64,000 bases of DNA from Saprospiraceae bacterium. Lineage in GTDB: Bacteria; Bacteroidota; Bacteroidia; Chitinophagales; Saprospiraceae. Shown one piece after another: positions 55,494 through 64,000 of this stretch. A model generated the notes under the pieces. It searched no databases, was not told the DNA's origin, and saw only the letters and a program-made list of their open reading frames with translations. The translations under genes and the position numbers were made by a program. The stretch covers positions 479,501 to 543,500 of the forward strand of contig JADJOB010000002.1 in NCBI GenBank assembly GCA_016714025.1, in the 5' to 3' direction. The stretch's first letter is position 1; each line of letters begins with the position of its first letter.

Positions 55494-56663
55494 TTGAAAT
55501 CCTTTAAACAGTTTTTAGTATTTTATTTGGTATTTAGTTTCAACAATGCCTATACCCAGGATCAACTTGAGAAACAAGCCTGGATCGAATGTTCAGGCTA
55601 TTTAAAAGATCTTGGATCGTTTAGTTTTTCGGATGGAATAGCTACCAACTATTCCAGCAACCTGATACATAACAGGCTAAATTTTAAATTCAATTTTTCT
55701 GAACAACTGATTGCCAAACTTGAACTACGAAATCGGATTATTTGGGGAAATCAACTAAAATTAATTCCGGATTACGGAGAGTACATTAACGCCTATGATG
55801 GTTATTTCAATCTTTCAAAACTTTGGATCAATCAATCTTCATTGGTTATGCATTCGGTCGTTGACAGATTGTATTTACAATATACACCTGAACATTGGGA
55901 TTTTCGAATCGGTCGACAACGCATAAACTGGGGATTAAATACCATTTGGAATCCGAATGACATTTTTAATGCCTACAATTTTCTTGACTTTGACTATGAG
56001 GAAAGACCTGGAAATGATGCAATCCGAATTCAGCGATTTTTAAATGATCAAAGCAAATTTGAGCTTGCATATAAACCCGGAAAAAATAAAAATAATCATA
56101 TTCTTGGCTTCCTTTACAAATTCAATAAATGGACCTATGATATCCAAATGCTTGCCGGTTTGTATCATTCCGACCTGGTCGTTGGGGGCGGATGGGCCGG
56201 AAATCTCTTAAACGCAGGATTTAAGGGCGAGCTTAGTTATTTTCATCCAAAACAAGATATTTCAAAGCATTCAGGAGTTTGGACTGCCTCCCTTGTGTTG
56301 GATCAAACCTTCAAGAATGATTGGTATGTTTCATTTTCAAGTTTATTTAATAGCAAACCTTCGGGATTGTTATCTGGAGGTCTTGGGTTTTTTGATTCTC
56401 AACTATCGGCTAAATCCTTGTTTCCGTTTAAGTTTAGTTTTTATTCGGCAGTTTCAAAATCATTTACTCCTATACTCAGAAGTAGTTTAGCACTCATTTA
56501 TTCTCCGAGTTATAATACTTTAATAGCAGTCCCTACAATCGGTTGGAATGCCCTTACAAATCTTGACCTTGATTTAACCATACAAGCTGCATTTGCCGAC
56601 ACAGGCTCAGGCTATCAAACAGCAGGAAATTTGTTTGCATTACGAGGTAAATGGTCCTTTTAA
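55494..56663 (+). CDS. Outer-membrane porin-like protein, DUF1302-like
   Basis: 389 aa with a likely TTG start at 55494, which gives a tidy signal peptide (KSFKQFLVFYLVFSFNNAY then TQ) 10 bp after the ATPase stop. Earlier ATG/GTG codons in frame lie inside the ATPase gene. The mature protein is built of amphipathic strands and holds FRIGRQRINWGLNTIWNPND, a hallmark of DUF1302/alginate-export-type porins. It would form the outer-membrane end of the export path. The 3' end is marked by a strong hairpin. Confidence 0.8.
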   Translation: MKSFKQFLVFYLVFSFNNAYTQDQLEKQAWIECSGYLKDLGSFSFSDGIATNYSSNLIHNRLNFKFNFSEQLIAKLELRNRIIWGNQLKLIPDYGEYINAYDGYFNLSKLWINQSSLVMHSVVDRLYLQYTPEHWDFRIGRQRINWGLNTIWNPNDIFNAYNFLDFDYEERPGNDAIRIQRFLNDQSKFELAYKPGKNKNNHILGFLYKFNKWTYDIQMLAGLYHSDLVVGGGWAGNLLNAGFKGELSYFHPKQDISKHSGVWTASLVLDQTFKNDWYVSFSSLFNSKPSGLLSGGLGFFDSQLSAKSLFPFKFSFYSAVSKSFTPILRSSLALIYSPSYNTLIAVPTIGWNALTNLDLDLTIQAAFADTGSGYQTAGNLFALRGKWSF

Positions 56664-56671
56664 AGAAAAAA

Positions 56672-56705
56672 AATAGCCTTGACGTGTTTCCAAATCAAGG
56701 CTATT
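56672..56705. terminator. Bidirectional terminator between convergent genes
   Basis: A perfect 11-bp stem (AATAGCCTTGA at 56672-56682, TCAAGGCTATT at 56695-56705) with a 12-base loop. An A run precedes it, so it works best on the minus strand for the DUF1761 gene, and may stop both. Confidence 0.75.
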
Positions 56706-56724
56706 CTATTCGTGAATTAATAAT

Positions 56725-57153
56725 CTATTTTGCCCTCCAGGAACCTATGATCGCTCCCATTACTGTAAAGAGTAAGAAGGTATAAAAACCATCGACCATT
56801 GATAAACTAACTGGATTTCCTGCAAAGCGATTTCCGGTATAAATTCCAAAAAGATGAATGACGCCAATCACTGCACCCACTGTAGCGCCAGATTTTAAAT
56901 CAAACGAACTGGTTTTATTAATCAACCAATTCATCAGATAAGCATACACCAACATAGATACCGCATTAATGATCATGGGCAAAGAAGACATAGGCATTTC
57001 TGCACCATTTTTCATCATTTTTTCTCCTTCCATAGTAATGCCATTACCTGCCATCCATTGATTTGTAAATAACATGCCATACCATAAAAAACCCATCGCA
57101 ATGCCAACCAAAGCCGCCACTACAAGTGCTAACCAATTTGTTTTTGTTTCCAT
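56725..57153 (-). CDS. DUF1761-family membrane protein
   Basis: 142 aa with four predicted membrane helices. The family opening WLALVVAALVGIAMGFLWYG is present, with ANQWM-like FTNQWMAGNG after it and VDGFYTFLLFTVMGAIIGSW at the end. The function of DUF1761 is unknown. 27 bp after the YCF48-like gene on the same strand, so probably co-transcribed. Confidence 0.85.
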   Translation of the reverse strand: METKTNWLALVVAALVGIAMGFLWYGMLFTNQWMAGNGITMEGEKMMKNGAEMPMSSLPMIINAVSMLVYAYLMNWLINKTSSFDLKSGATVGAVIGVIHLFGIYTGNRFAGNPVSLSMVDGFYTFLLFTVMGAIIGSWRAK

Positions 57154-57179
57154 TTTTTGTTTTGTTTTATTGTGAAAAA

Positions 57180-58418
57180 TTAATTTGAAGCATCTTGAAT
57201 AAAAACAGGCATCATTTTATTGCCTTTTTTAAAGTGAATCCATAAATTGTGATATCCAGTTTTTTCAAAACTAAAATCCAATTCCAATTGGGAATTATTT
57301 AATTGAACGGCTTGCATAGGTTTGCATTTGCCATCAAGTGTACACAATTCAATGTTATTTATTTCTTCTATATAATTTTCCTCTAAACTAAGTATCGCTT
57401 TGTTTAGAATGGGATTTGGATATATGTGCGCATTTATGGTATTTCTAAATTCGTTTTTAGCAGCTGATGCCATATCCAATTTTAAAATATGGCCCGTATG
57501 CGTACAAATATATCCGGTCGTTTTTGAAATCATGTCAATGGAATACAGGTGCTCTGTTCCAAGTGGACTTACAACTTTAGTCCAGTCTTGTCCACCATTG
57601 CTTGTTTGTAAAATTACTCCATTGAAACCACAGATAAAACCATTTTGCTCATCTACAAAGTCAATATCAAATAAAGGATCTTCTGTTCCGGAATCCAAAC
57701 GTTCCCAGGAGTCTCCTCCGTCCGTTGTTTTATAAATTCGCCCTATATCTGCACAGGCATAACCAATGTTTTCATTCACCATTTTGATACTGCGGATCCA
57801 ATCTGCCGGAGCTTGAAACGGAAATTGAGAAACCGGATTCCAGCTCAGGCCCATATCCGTTGATTTATATAAGACATTCGAGCCTGAAGCGAATCCAATG
57901 CCTTGCTGCGTAAAAAATACATCGTAAAATAAATTAAAAATACCTGATGGAATTTGCACCCAGTCCGATCCACCATTAATTGTTCGAATTATTATCCCAT
58001 TTGAACCAACAGCAATTCCAATGTTATCATTCAAAAAGCAAATTCCCCACAATTGTTCTTTCGTTCCTGTGTTTACTGTTTCCCAATTTGCACCTCCATC
58101 TGTTGATCGAATGATAATTCCTTCGTTGCCACTCATAAAAATCGTCTTGGAATCCAAAATAAAAATATCCATAAACCGCATAGAGGTATAACCGGAATTG
58201 GCATTCGTCCAGGTCTTTCCGCCATCGTGTGTGATATGAATATTTTCAAAGGAACCATTGTATAAACTTCCGGCAGTGAATCCGGTTTGGCTGTCTAAAA
58301 ATTTGATTTTATTGAGCGTTTGAGCCGGTGTAAACCGGTAAATATCTTTCCAGGCTTGACCAATTCCTGCTTGAAAAGTCAAAACCGAGCAAACTAAAAG
58401 TAAAAAACGAAGGCCCAT
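57180..58418 (-). CDS. YCF48-like beta-propeller protein with T9SS domain
   Basis: 412 aa from the ATG at 58418 (signal peptide LRFLLLVCSVLTFQAGIGQ). At least six Asp-box/BNR-type repeats are visible: THDGGKTW, STDGGANW, TINGGSDW, STDMGLSW, TTDGGDSW, TSNGGQDW. They form a YCF48/HCF136-like propeller. The last ~85 residues are a type A sorting domain (HIYPNPILNKAIL). Surface-exposed by T9SS. The propeller family often assists assembly of membrane complexes, but secreted Bacteroidota versions have no known partner. Confidence 0.88.
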   Translation of the reverse strand: MGLRFLLLVCSVLTFQAGIGQAWKDIYRFTPAQTLNKIKFLDSQTGFTAGSLYNGSFENIHITHDGGKTWTNANSGYTSMRFMDIFILDSKTIFMSGNEGIIIRSTDGGANWETVNTGTKEQLWGICFLNDNIGIAVGSNGIIIRTINGGSDWVQIPSGIFNLFYDVFFTQQGIGFASGSNVLYKSTDMGLSWNPVSQFPFQAPADWIRSIKMVNENIGYACADIGRIYKTTDGGDSWERLDSGTEDPLFDIDFVDEQNGFICGFNGVILQTSNGGQDWTKVVSPLGTEHLYSIDMISKTTGYICTHTGHILKLDMASAAKNEFRNTINAHIYPNPILNKAILSLEENYIEEINNIELCTLDGKCKPMQAVQLNNSQLELDFSFEKTGYHNLWIHFKKGNKMMPVFIQDASN

Positions 58419-58528
58419 ACACTTGAATTGAATAAACACAAGCCCTAAAGTACAAAAATTCATTTAATTTCATAATTAACTGTCCAGGAAGCACCCCTTG
58501 ACAGACTCTTATATTGTTTTAAAACAAA

Positions 58529-59194
58529 ATGGCCAGAAAATTTGCAATTGGTGACATTCATGGTTGTAGCAAGACCTTTAAAAAGCTGCTCGTTGAGATT
58601 ATAAGATTAAAAAAACAGGACCAGCTAGTGCTTTTAGGAGATTATATTGACCGCGGACCAGACAGTCTTGGGGTCATCCAAACCATCTTAAAACTTCAAA
58701 ACGCCGGATATGCCGTGCATTGTCTCCGTGGCAATCATGAACAATTGATAATAGATTCAACTACACAAGTGACAGCTTATTTTCAATGGCTTTTAAATGG
58801 CGGTGAACAAACTATGACAAGTTTTAAACAAAAGCGATTTCAGGATTTTCCGGAAGTTTATAAAGAATTTTTTTATTCAACAAAATATTACATTGAACTA
58901 GATCAATTCATTTTTGTCCATGCAGGAATAAATTTTAAAAACGATGATTTGTTTGAAGATCGGGAAGCCATGCTCTGGACAAGAAACTTTGAAATTGATA
59001 CAGAAAAATTAGGCTCTAGAATTTTAGTTCATGGTCACACGCCAATTTCGTTGGATAAAATTAGAGCTCAGCAATCAAATTGCTTTAATATTGATGGCGG
59101 TTGTGTGTTTAAAAATTCAAAGAAAAATTTAGGACATCTGGTTGCACTGAATTTAGACAGTCTGGAGTTTCATTATACTGAATGCATCGATTGA
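58529..59194 (+). CDS. Metallophosphoesterase, PPP-type Ser/Thr phosphatase
   Basis: 221 aa. The three PPP signatures are present: GDIHGC (residues 8-13), LLGDYIDRGPDS and LRGNHEQL, plus the later VHGHTP. These hold the two-metal centre. Size and order match the small bacterial PrpA/ApaH-like phosphatases, which act on phosphoproteins or Ap4A. A 14-bp palindrome (58514-58527) sits just before the ATG. Confidence 0.88.
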   Translation: MARKFAIGDIHGCSKTFKKLLVEIIRLKKQDQLVLLGDYIDRGPDSLGVIQTILKLQNAGYAVHCLRGNHEQLIIDSTTQVTAYFQWLLNGGEQTMTSFKQKRFQDFPEVYKEFFYSTKYYIELDQFIFVHAGINFKNDDLFEDREAMLWTRNFEIDTEKLGSRILVHGHTPISLDKIRAQQSNCFNIDGGCVFKNSKKNLGHLVALNLDSLEFHYTECID

Positions 59195-59256
59195 TTAAAT
59201 TTTATTGGATCTATACATTGCTTTACCTTTAATAAAAACCAACTTTGGAAATCAAC

Positions 59257-59472
59257 TTAAATTTTTACAAAACGTCTTATCCATGTTGATTTCCTTGTTT
59301 GTATTTTTAATAAATACACTCCTGATGAAAGATTTTCCAGATTTAAATTTAGAGTGGTGTTTGTTCCTTGATGACTTTGAATGCATTCATTTTTAGGATT
59401 CAATAATTGTAAATTCCAAGGGCCAACACCCTCTTGTAATTGAATGCGCAATTCATCTAAAACCGGATTCAT
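59257..59472 (-). pseudogene. Remnant of a T9SS type A sorting domain
   Basis: 71 codons that look like a complete sorting domain without its protein: NPVLDELRIQL, WNLQLLNPKNE, ENLSSGVYLLKI and a final RRFVKI. The codon just before its ATG is a stop (TAA) in the same frame, and no signal peptide or cargo domain is upstream. It is best read as the tail of a T9SS cargo gene whose front has been lost. Confidence 0.6.
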
Positions 59473-59606
59473 TTAAGTGTGGATTCAAAACGGAAACTTG
59501 CCATGGTTAAATATATTCATCTCAACATTTTGACATCAACTTTCTGTGCATTTATAAATTGCTAATTATTAGCCGTAGATAAGATTCTATTTTTATAATC
59601 TGCGAT

Positions 59607-59614
59607 TATCTTTG
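59607..59614 (+). promoter_or_regulatory. -7 box of the aspS promoter
   Basis: TATCTTTG, a perfect TAnnTTTG box, 18 bases before the aspS ATG. No clear -33 TTG at the usual distance. Confidence 0.5.
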
Positions 59615-59632
59615 TGCCCTAATTTTATAACT

Positions 59633-61387
59633 ATGTATCGTTCGCATACTTGTGGTGAATTAAGAATAGGAGATGTAGGGAAATCTGTTAAACTCTCCGG
59701 TTGGGTTCAAATTGTACGGAATCTGGGTGGCATGAGTTTTATTGATCTCCGCGATCGTTACGGTATTACCCAGCTTGCATTTAATATGGAAGAAAATGCA
59801 GCCGCTTGTGAAATGGCACGTAGCTGCGGTCGGGAATATGTGATTTCCGTTCAAGGTAAAGTCAGAGAGCGCAGCAGCAAAAACCCAAACAGAGCCACCG
59901 GGGATATTGAAATTGCAGTTGAAAGCCTTACCATACTGAATGAATCTCAGGTTCCTCCCTTTACTATAGAAGATGAAAGTGATGGTGGAGAAGAATTGAG
60001 AATGCGTTATCGTTATTTGGACATTCGCAGAAATCCGGTAAAGGAAAAAATGATCTTTAGACATCAGGTCGCATTGGAAACACGTAAATATCTTAGCGAA
60101 CATCATTTTCTAGAAATCGAAACGCCGTATTTAATTAAATCAACTCCTGAAGGAGCCCGTGATTTTATTGTACCCAGCCGAATGAACCCCGGCCAGTTTT
60201 ACGCACTTCCGCAGTCACCGCAAACCTTTAAACAAATATTGATGGTTGCGGGTATGGATCGTTATTTTCAAATTGTGCGTTGCTTTCGCGATGAAGATTT
60301 ACGTGCAGATCGCCAACCGGAATTCACACAAATCGATTGTGAAATGGCATTTGTTGAACAAGAAGATATTTTACAAACATTTGAAGGTTTAACTAAATCC
60401 TTGTTTAAAAATTGTTTGAATGTTTCCTTGCCAGACTTTCCAAGAATGGACTACGATGATGCGATGGAATGGTATGGTTCAGATAAACCGGATCTCCGCT
60501 TTGATTTAAAATTTGTGGAATTGAGCCGCATGAAAGGCAAGGGATTTTCAATCATTGATGGTGCAGAATCGGTTTACGGTTTTATTGTAAAAGAAAAAGA
60601 AGCTGCATTTAGCAACAAAGACATCAACGATTTAACTGAATGGCTTAAGAGACCTCAAATTGGTGCTAAAGGCTTGATCTATATTAAATTCGGAGCTGAA
60701 TCCATAAAATCCAGCATTGGTAAATTTTACAGCGACGAGGAACTAAGAACACTGGGTAATGATATTGGCGCAACAACAGGCGATGTTGTTTTTATTTTAT
60801 TGGGTGAAAAAGATAAAACCCTGAAACAATTGGGCGATTTCCGATTGGAAATTGCAAGGCGTTTGAATTTAATTCCTGAGGGAGTTTTTAAACCCTTATG
60901 GGTATTAAATTTTCCCTTGTTAGAATGGAATGAGGAGGCACAACGCTTTTTTGCCATGCACCATCCGTTTACCAGTCCATTACCTGATGATATGCATAAA
61001 ATGCAAAGCACCGATAAAAATACCTTATCATCCATTCGTGCAGCTGCCTACGACTTGGTAATCAACGGTGCAGAAATTGGAGGAGGTTCTATTAGGATTC
61101 ACGATCGTACCATGCAATCCAAAAATTTTGAAATTCTCGGTTTTAGCTCAAATGAAGCGGAAAAGCAATTCGGCTTTTTGTTGGGAGCATTCGAATTTGG
61201 TGCACCTCCTCACGGTGGCATTGCATTTGGATTGGATCGTTTGTGTACCATCATGCAGGGCAATACCAGCATTCGGGATTATATAGCCTTTCCAAAAAAC
61301 AATACCGGTCGTGATACGATGATTGATGCTCCTTCAAGCATTGATGAAAAACAATTAATGGAATTAAACATTCAACTTAAAGTATAG
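59633..61387 (+). CDS. aspS: Aspartyl-tRNA synthetase
   Basis: 584 aa from the ATG at 59633; the frame is open upstream but covers the promoter box. An OB-fold anticodon domain (LSGWVQIVRNLGGMSFIDLR) is followed by the class II core: STPEGARDFIVPSR, motif 2 FRDEDLRADRQPEFTQID, the bacterial GAD insert (about 290-420) and motif 3 GAPPHGGIAFGLDRL. It attaches Asp to tRNA-Asp. Whether it also charges tRNA-Asn cannot be judged from the sequence by eye. Confidence 0.96.
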   Translation: MYRSHTCGELRIGDVGKSVKLSGWVQIVRNLGGMSFIDLRDRYGITQLAFNMEENAAACEMARSCGREYVISVQGKVRERSSKNPNRATGDIEIAVESLTILNESQVPPFTIEDESDGGEELRMRYRYLDIRRNPVKEKMIFRHQVALETRKYLSEHHFLEIETPYLIKSTPEGARDFIVPSRMNPGQFYALPQSPQTFKQILMVAGMDRYFQIVRCFRDEDLRADRQPEFTQIDCEMAFVEQEDILQTFEGLTKSLFKNCLNVSLPDFPRMDYDDAMEWYGSDKPDLRFDLKFVELSRMKGKGFSIIDGAESVYGFIVKEKEAAFSNKDINDLTEWLKRPQIGAKGLIYIKFGAESIKSSIGKFYSDEELRTLGNDIGATTGDVVFILLGEKDKTLKQLGDFRLEIARRLNLIPEGVFKPLWVLNFPLLEWNEEAQRFFAMHHPFTSPLPDDMHKMQSTDKNTLSSIRAAAYDLVINGAEIGGGSIRIHDRTMQSKNFEILGFSSNEAEKQFGFLLGAFEFGAPPHGGIAFGLDRLCTIMQGNTSIRDYIAFPKNNTGRDTMIDAPSSIDEKQLMELNIQLKV

Positions 61388-61445
61388 CAGCCATTATAGC
61401 TTTTTTCGTTTTGTTTACTGATTATATTATAAAACAAATCGAATG

Positions 61446-63257
61446 CTACTTACTTTCAAAAACGGTCAGTACCTTTTGTAAAAATGCTTTTGCTGTATTA
61501 AAATCCGTTTGAGGGCTTCCTTCTGTCAAAATAATTTCCTTTTTATCATTAGAAAAAACTCTTGCACAGGATGGTTCTATCCATCCAAATCCATTATTGT
61601 ATGCATAATAAGCAGACGGCTTGTAATCAGCAGAAAAAAAATTGCGACTAAATTCAAAAGCTTTGTTGTTGATATTTAATTCACCCAATAAGCTTGCAGC
61701 AATATCATTCTGACTTACGATGGTTTCACTCGTACTGTCAACTGCAACTGCTCCACCTCCAAACCATATTGGGATGTGGAACTTCTCAGGAATATGGTAC
61801 GCACTGTTTCCAGGAAAGCGACATCCATGATCTGCTACCAGAATCACCAGCAAATCATCCCAAATTGGACGTTGCGATAAACTATCTAAAATTGCTCCAA
61901 CATATTTATCTGTATAATGCGCAGTATTTAAAAATTGTACTTCTTCCTTTGTTTCAAACCAGGTTCGGGATTCTGGAATATCATAAGGAGGATGACTGCT
62001 TAAACTCAAACACAATTTCAAAAAAAGACTGGTATCCGCAATTATATCCGCATACAATCGCTGAAATAAAATATGATCGTGCACACCCCATTTGGCATTG
62101 TAGCTTTCTTTTGGGAAATGAGATTTATCAATAATTTCATCAATTCCACCATTGTACAAATAACTGTTCATACTGGCAAAACTGATATCCCCACCATAGT
62201 AAAAACTGGTAGTGTACTGTTCGTTTTTAAGTGAACGAATCAAAGAAGGTAATTTCTCAGTCTTTCTAGGATGGTGAACGATTGAAGACTGAGGTTGAGC
62301 TGGAAATCCACTCAAGGTACATGCCAAGCCGATTTCTGTTCGATCTCCGGTACTGTATGCATTTTTGAAATACATACCCCGTTTAAACCATTCATTTAAT
62401 CTGGGTGTAATTTGCTGTTCTTTGTAATTGGCGCCAATCATTTTCGCCGTAAAGCTTTCCAACAGAAAAAATAAAATTTTAGGACGCTTCTTGTTTAAAA
62501 TACGAGGTTCCGGATTGTCTTTTTGCAATCTCCAGGAATCAAAGAGTTGATTCATTTCTACATCCTCCATAAATTGCAATCGGGCATTTACTTTCCGCGC
62601 TTGTGAAAAACTATATGCTAAATTCCAACAAGTATTTAAGGCACAATGATTGGCAAATGGATTGGTGCTGAAATAAACTTTCCCTGGATTCATTGGAATG
62701 ATTCCCAAACCTCCTCGCATTGGAATGATCAAAGCTGGTAATAAAATTAAATGCAACCAGATACCCGGTGATTTCAATTCAAATTTTCGAATGGTGAAAA
62801 TTTTCTGATACAAAAATGTGCCGGTGAATGCAATTAAACAAAAGAAACAAACTACCAAGAGAATATTAAAAACAGATACAAAACTGCCGGCCTCCTGGAA
62901 TTTATCCAAATAACTAAACGCTGTTTTATCTAAACGAAATCCCCATTCCCGGTATAAACTGATATCTCCGGCATAGATCCCTGCAATAATTGCAACCAAT
63001 ACGGTTGAATACCAATATAAAAAAGTTCGAAATGGAATCCATCGATTAATAAAATACATTAAAAATGGTATTGCAACAATAAATGAAGCAAAAGCCAAAT
63101 CCATGTACAAACCATAAAACATGGAACCCACGAATTCATTTGCTGTCAAACGATATCCAAAAAAATGTTGAAACCCGATAAAATAGCCGCGCAACACACT
63201 AAAAAAGATAAGCCAGAAGCCAAAAAATCGAATAATAAACTGGAAATAATTTTTCAT
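61446..63257 (-). CDS. LTA-synthase-family membrane sulfatase
   Basis: 603 aa. Five N-terminal membrane helices (to about residue 195) are followed by an extracytoplasmic sulfatase-fold domain. Expected metal and catalytic elements are visible: FLLESFTAKM (Glu), STGDRTEIGLACTLSGFPAQ with the probable nucleophile Thr, and VADHGCRFPG (Asp-His). In Firmicutes the family polymerises glycerophosphate; in Gram-negative bacteria related proteins transfer phosphoglycerol or phosphoethanolamine. The donor and acceptor here are unknown. Divergent from the vWA gene. Confidence 0.88.
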   Translation of the reverse strand: MKNYFQFIIRFFGFWLIFFSVLRGYFIGFQHFFGYRLTANEFVGSMFYGLYMDLAFASFIVAIPFLMYFINRWIPFRTFLYWYSTVLVAIIAGIYAGDISLYREWGFRLDKTAFSYLDKFQEAGSFVSVFNILLVVCFFCLIAFTGTFLYQKIFTIRKFELKSPGIWLHLILLPALIIPMRGGLGIIPMNPGKVYFSTNPFANHCALNTCWNLAYSFSQARKVNARLQFMEDVEMNQLFDSWRLQKDNPEPRILNKKRPKILFFLLESFTAKMIGANYKEQQITPRLNEWFKRGMYFKNAYSTGDRTEIGLACTLSGFPAQPQSSIVHHPRKTEKLPSLIRSLKNEQYTTSFYYGGDISFASMNSYLYNGGIDEIIDKSHFPKESYNAKWGVHDHILFQRLYADIIADTSLFLKLCLSLSSHPPYDIPESRTWFETKEEVQFLNTAHYTDKYVGAILDSLSQRPIWDDLLVILVADHGCRFPGNSAYHIPEKFHIPIWFGGGAVAVDSTSETIVSQNDIAASLLGELNINNKAFEFSRNFFSADYKPSAYYAYNNGFGWIEPSCARVFSNDKKEIILTEGSPQTDFNTAKAFLQKVLTVFESK

Positions 63258-63282
63258 GTGTCTGGCCGGAATTTGGCTGGTG

Positions 63283-63290
63283 CAAAAGTA
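63283..63290 (-). promoter_or_regulatory. -7 box upstream of the LTA-synthase-like gene
   Basis: The minus strand reads TACTTTTG, a perfect TAnnTTTG box, 26 bases before the ATG at 63257. No -33 TTG at 19-21 bases. Confidence 0.4.
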
Positions 63291-63309
63291 TTATTTTTAC
63301 ATCCAATAA

Positions 63310-64000
63310 ATGCGAGATCTTTCAAGGTGGAAATTAGTTTTAGGTTCGGATTCAGATCCTGAGGATGCTGTGGTATTAAATAAAGATCAAGATGAAGTGG
63401 ACGAACTCCTAAATGCCATTTACGGAACAACTAAAAAACCTGGTTTTGGTCGTTCCAGTCATAAAATCCGCAAATGGTTGGATGCCATTCGACTAAAATT
63501 TCCATCCGATATCGTCCAGATCTTACAGGAAGATGCGCTGACCCGGCAAGGAGTTCAGGAAATGTTGCTCGAACCTGAACTTTTGGAAAAAATTGAGCCT
63601 TCTTTAGAATTGGTAGCTGCTATCCTACAATTGCAGCAACTCATGCCTGATAAAAGTAAGGCAGCTGCAAAGTCACTGGTGTTAAAATTAGTTCGTGAAA
63701 TTGAAAAAAAATTAAAATCCAGGCTACACCTTGCTGTACAAAATTCCGTTCGACTCCATTCTAAAGCAGGTGACCCGAATACCAGTCAAATTGATTGGAA
63801 AAAAACCATCTACCGCAATTTAAAAAATTACCGGCCTGAAGTTAATACCATCATTCCAGATAAATGGTTTGGATTTAAAAAAACGCACCAACTTCCTCAA
63901 ATTATTTTATTGGTTGATAAATCTGAATCCATGGTTCAAAGCATGATTTACGCTTCTATTAGCGGTTCAATTCTTGCTTCTTTAAAAAGTATCCAAACTC
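63310..64000 (+). CDS. vWA (CoxE-like) protein, N-terminal part only
   Basis: ATG at 63310; 230 codons are visible before the window ends. It opens with SRWKLVLGSDSD, typical of vWA proteins that pair with a MoxR-type AAA+ ATPase. A helical region of ~180 residues follows, then the start of the vWA domain: PQIILLVDKSESM holds the MIDAS motif D-x-S-x-S. In other genomes such proteins sit with MoxR, DUF5682 and DUF5691 genes; those would lie to the right, outside the window. Role unknown; MoxR/vWA pairs act as metal-insertion or remodelling machines, and some belong to conflict systems. Confidence 0.75.
   Translation, partial: MRDLSRWKLVLGSDSDPEDAVVLNKDQDEVDELLNAIYGTTKKPGFGRSSHKIRKWLDAIRLKFPSDIVQILQEDALTRQGVQEMLLEPELLEKIEPSLELVAAILQLQQLMPDKSKAAAKSLVLKLVREIEKKLKSRLHLAVQNSVRLHSKAGDPNTSQIDWKKTIYRNLKNYRPEVNTIIPDKWFGFKKTHQLPQIILLVDKSESMVQSMIYASISGSILASLKSIQT

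Noticed and set aside
1..64000. tRNA, rRNA, riboswitches and insertion sequences
   Set aside because: Intergenic regions were read for tRNA-like arms, T-box or other leader structures and transposase frames; none could be supported. A computed search (tRNAscan-SE, Infernal, ISfinder) would be needed to be final.

Overview
The window is a chromosomal segment of a Bacteroidota bacterium, most likely in or near the Saprospiria. The evidence is T9SS type A C-terminal sorting domains (1-537, 50181-51413, 57180-58418), a gliding-motility-associated C-terminal domain (35894-39991), a GYDIA-family GHMP kinase, AT-rich DNA, and several promoters of the Bacteroidota TTG-N19/21-TAnnTTTG type. The exact genus cannot be read from the sequence. 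Both ends are cut: the gene at 1-537 lacks its N-terminus and the vWA gene at 63310-64000 lacks its C-terminus.

Layout. 1-10 kb: a T9SS cargo tail, a thioredoxin-like protein, a GHMP kinase, an FNR-like flavoprotein, the kynurenine pair kmo/kynU, xerD and mtgA, separated by low-complexity intergenic repeats and a perfect 46-bp palindrome. 10.3-31.6 kb: the main accessory region, a one-strand array of nine genes. Labels used here, by rising coordinate: Csp1 (10327-12879), Csp2 (13147-15693), a 103-aa orphan (15706-16017), Chat1 (16166-19366), Chat2 (19535-22681), Csp3 (22810-25077), Csp4 (25126-27312), Csp5 (27361-29595) and Csp6 (29703-31604). Csp1-6 are signal peptide + caspase-like (C14) domain + EF-hand-like loop + conserved middle module + TPR array. 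Chat1-2 are signal peptide + kinesin-light-chain-type TPR array + CHAT protease domain. Csp6 has lost both catalytic residues. 31.8-46.5 kb: secreted proteins, ftcD, a giant adhesin-like protein, an M28 peptidase, cysS, a four-helix-bundle gene inside inverted repeats, comM/yifB, a GNAT acetyltransferase and a DinB-like protein behind a tandem hairpin repeat. 46.6-49.9 kb: an apparent operon of an OM barrel, a membrane-anchored TIR protein and a small secreted protein. 50.2-58.4 kb: a YHYH protein, a LolA-like/FtsX-permease x2/ATPase/OM-porin operon, a DUF1761 protein and a YCF48-like protein. 58.5-64 kb: a phosphoesterase, a T9SS-domain remnant, aspS, an LTA-synthase-like sulfatase and the start of a vWA protein.

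The strongest candidate for an undescribed system is the caspase/CHAT array. All eight large proteins carry Sec-type signal peptides and none has a recognisable T9SS sorting domain, so they should act in the periplasm or envelope. That sets them apart from the cytoplasmic caspase/CHAT effectors of known anti-phage systems. The paralogues are mosaics: Csp4 joins a Csp3-like leader, a Csp2-like catalytic domain and a Csp5-like TPR region. This suggests repeated recombination that keeps catalytic and recognition modules reshuffling. No CRISPR array, tRNA, rRNA, transposase or phage gene was seen.
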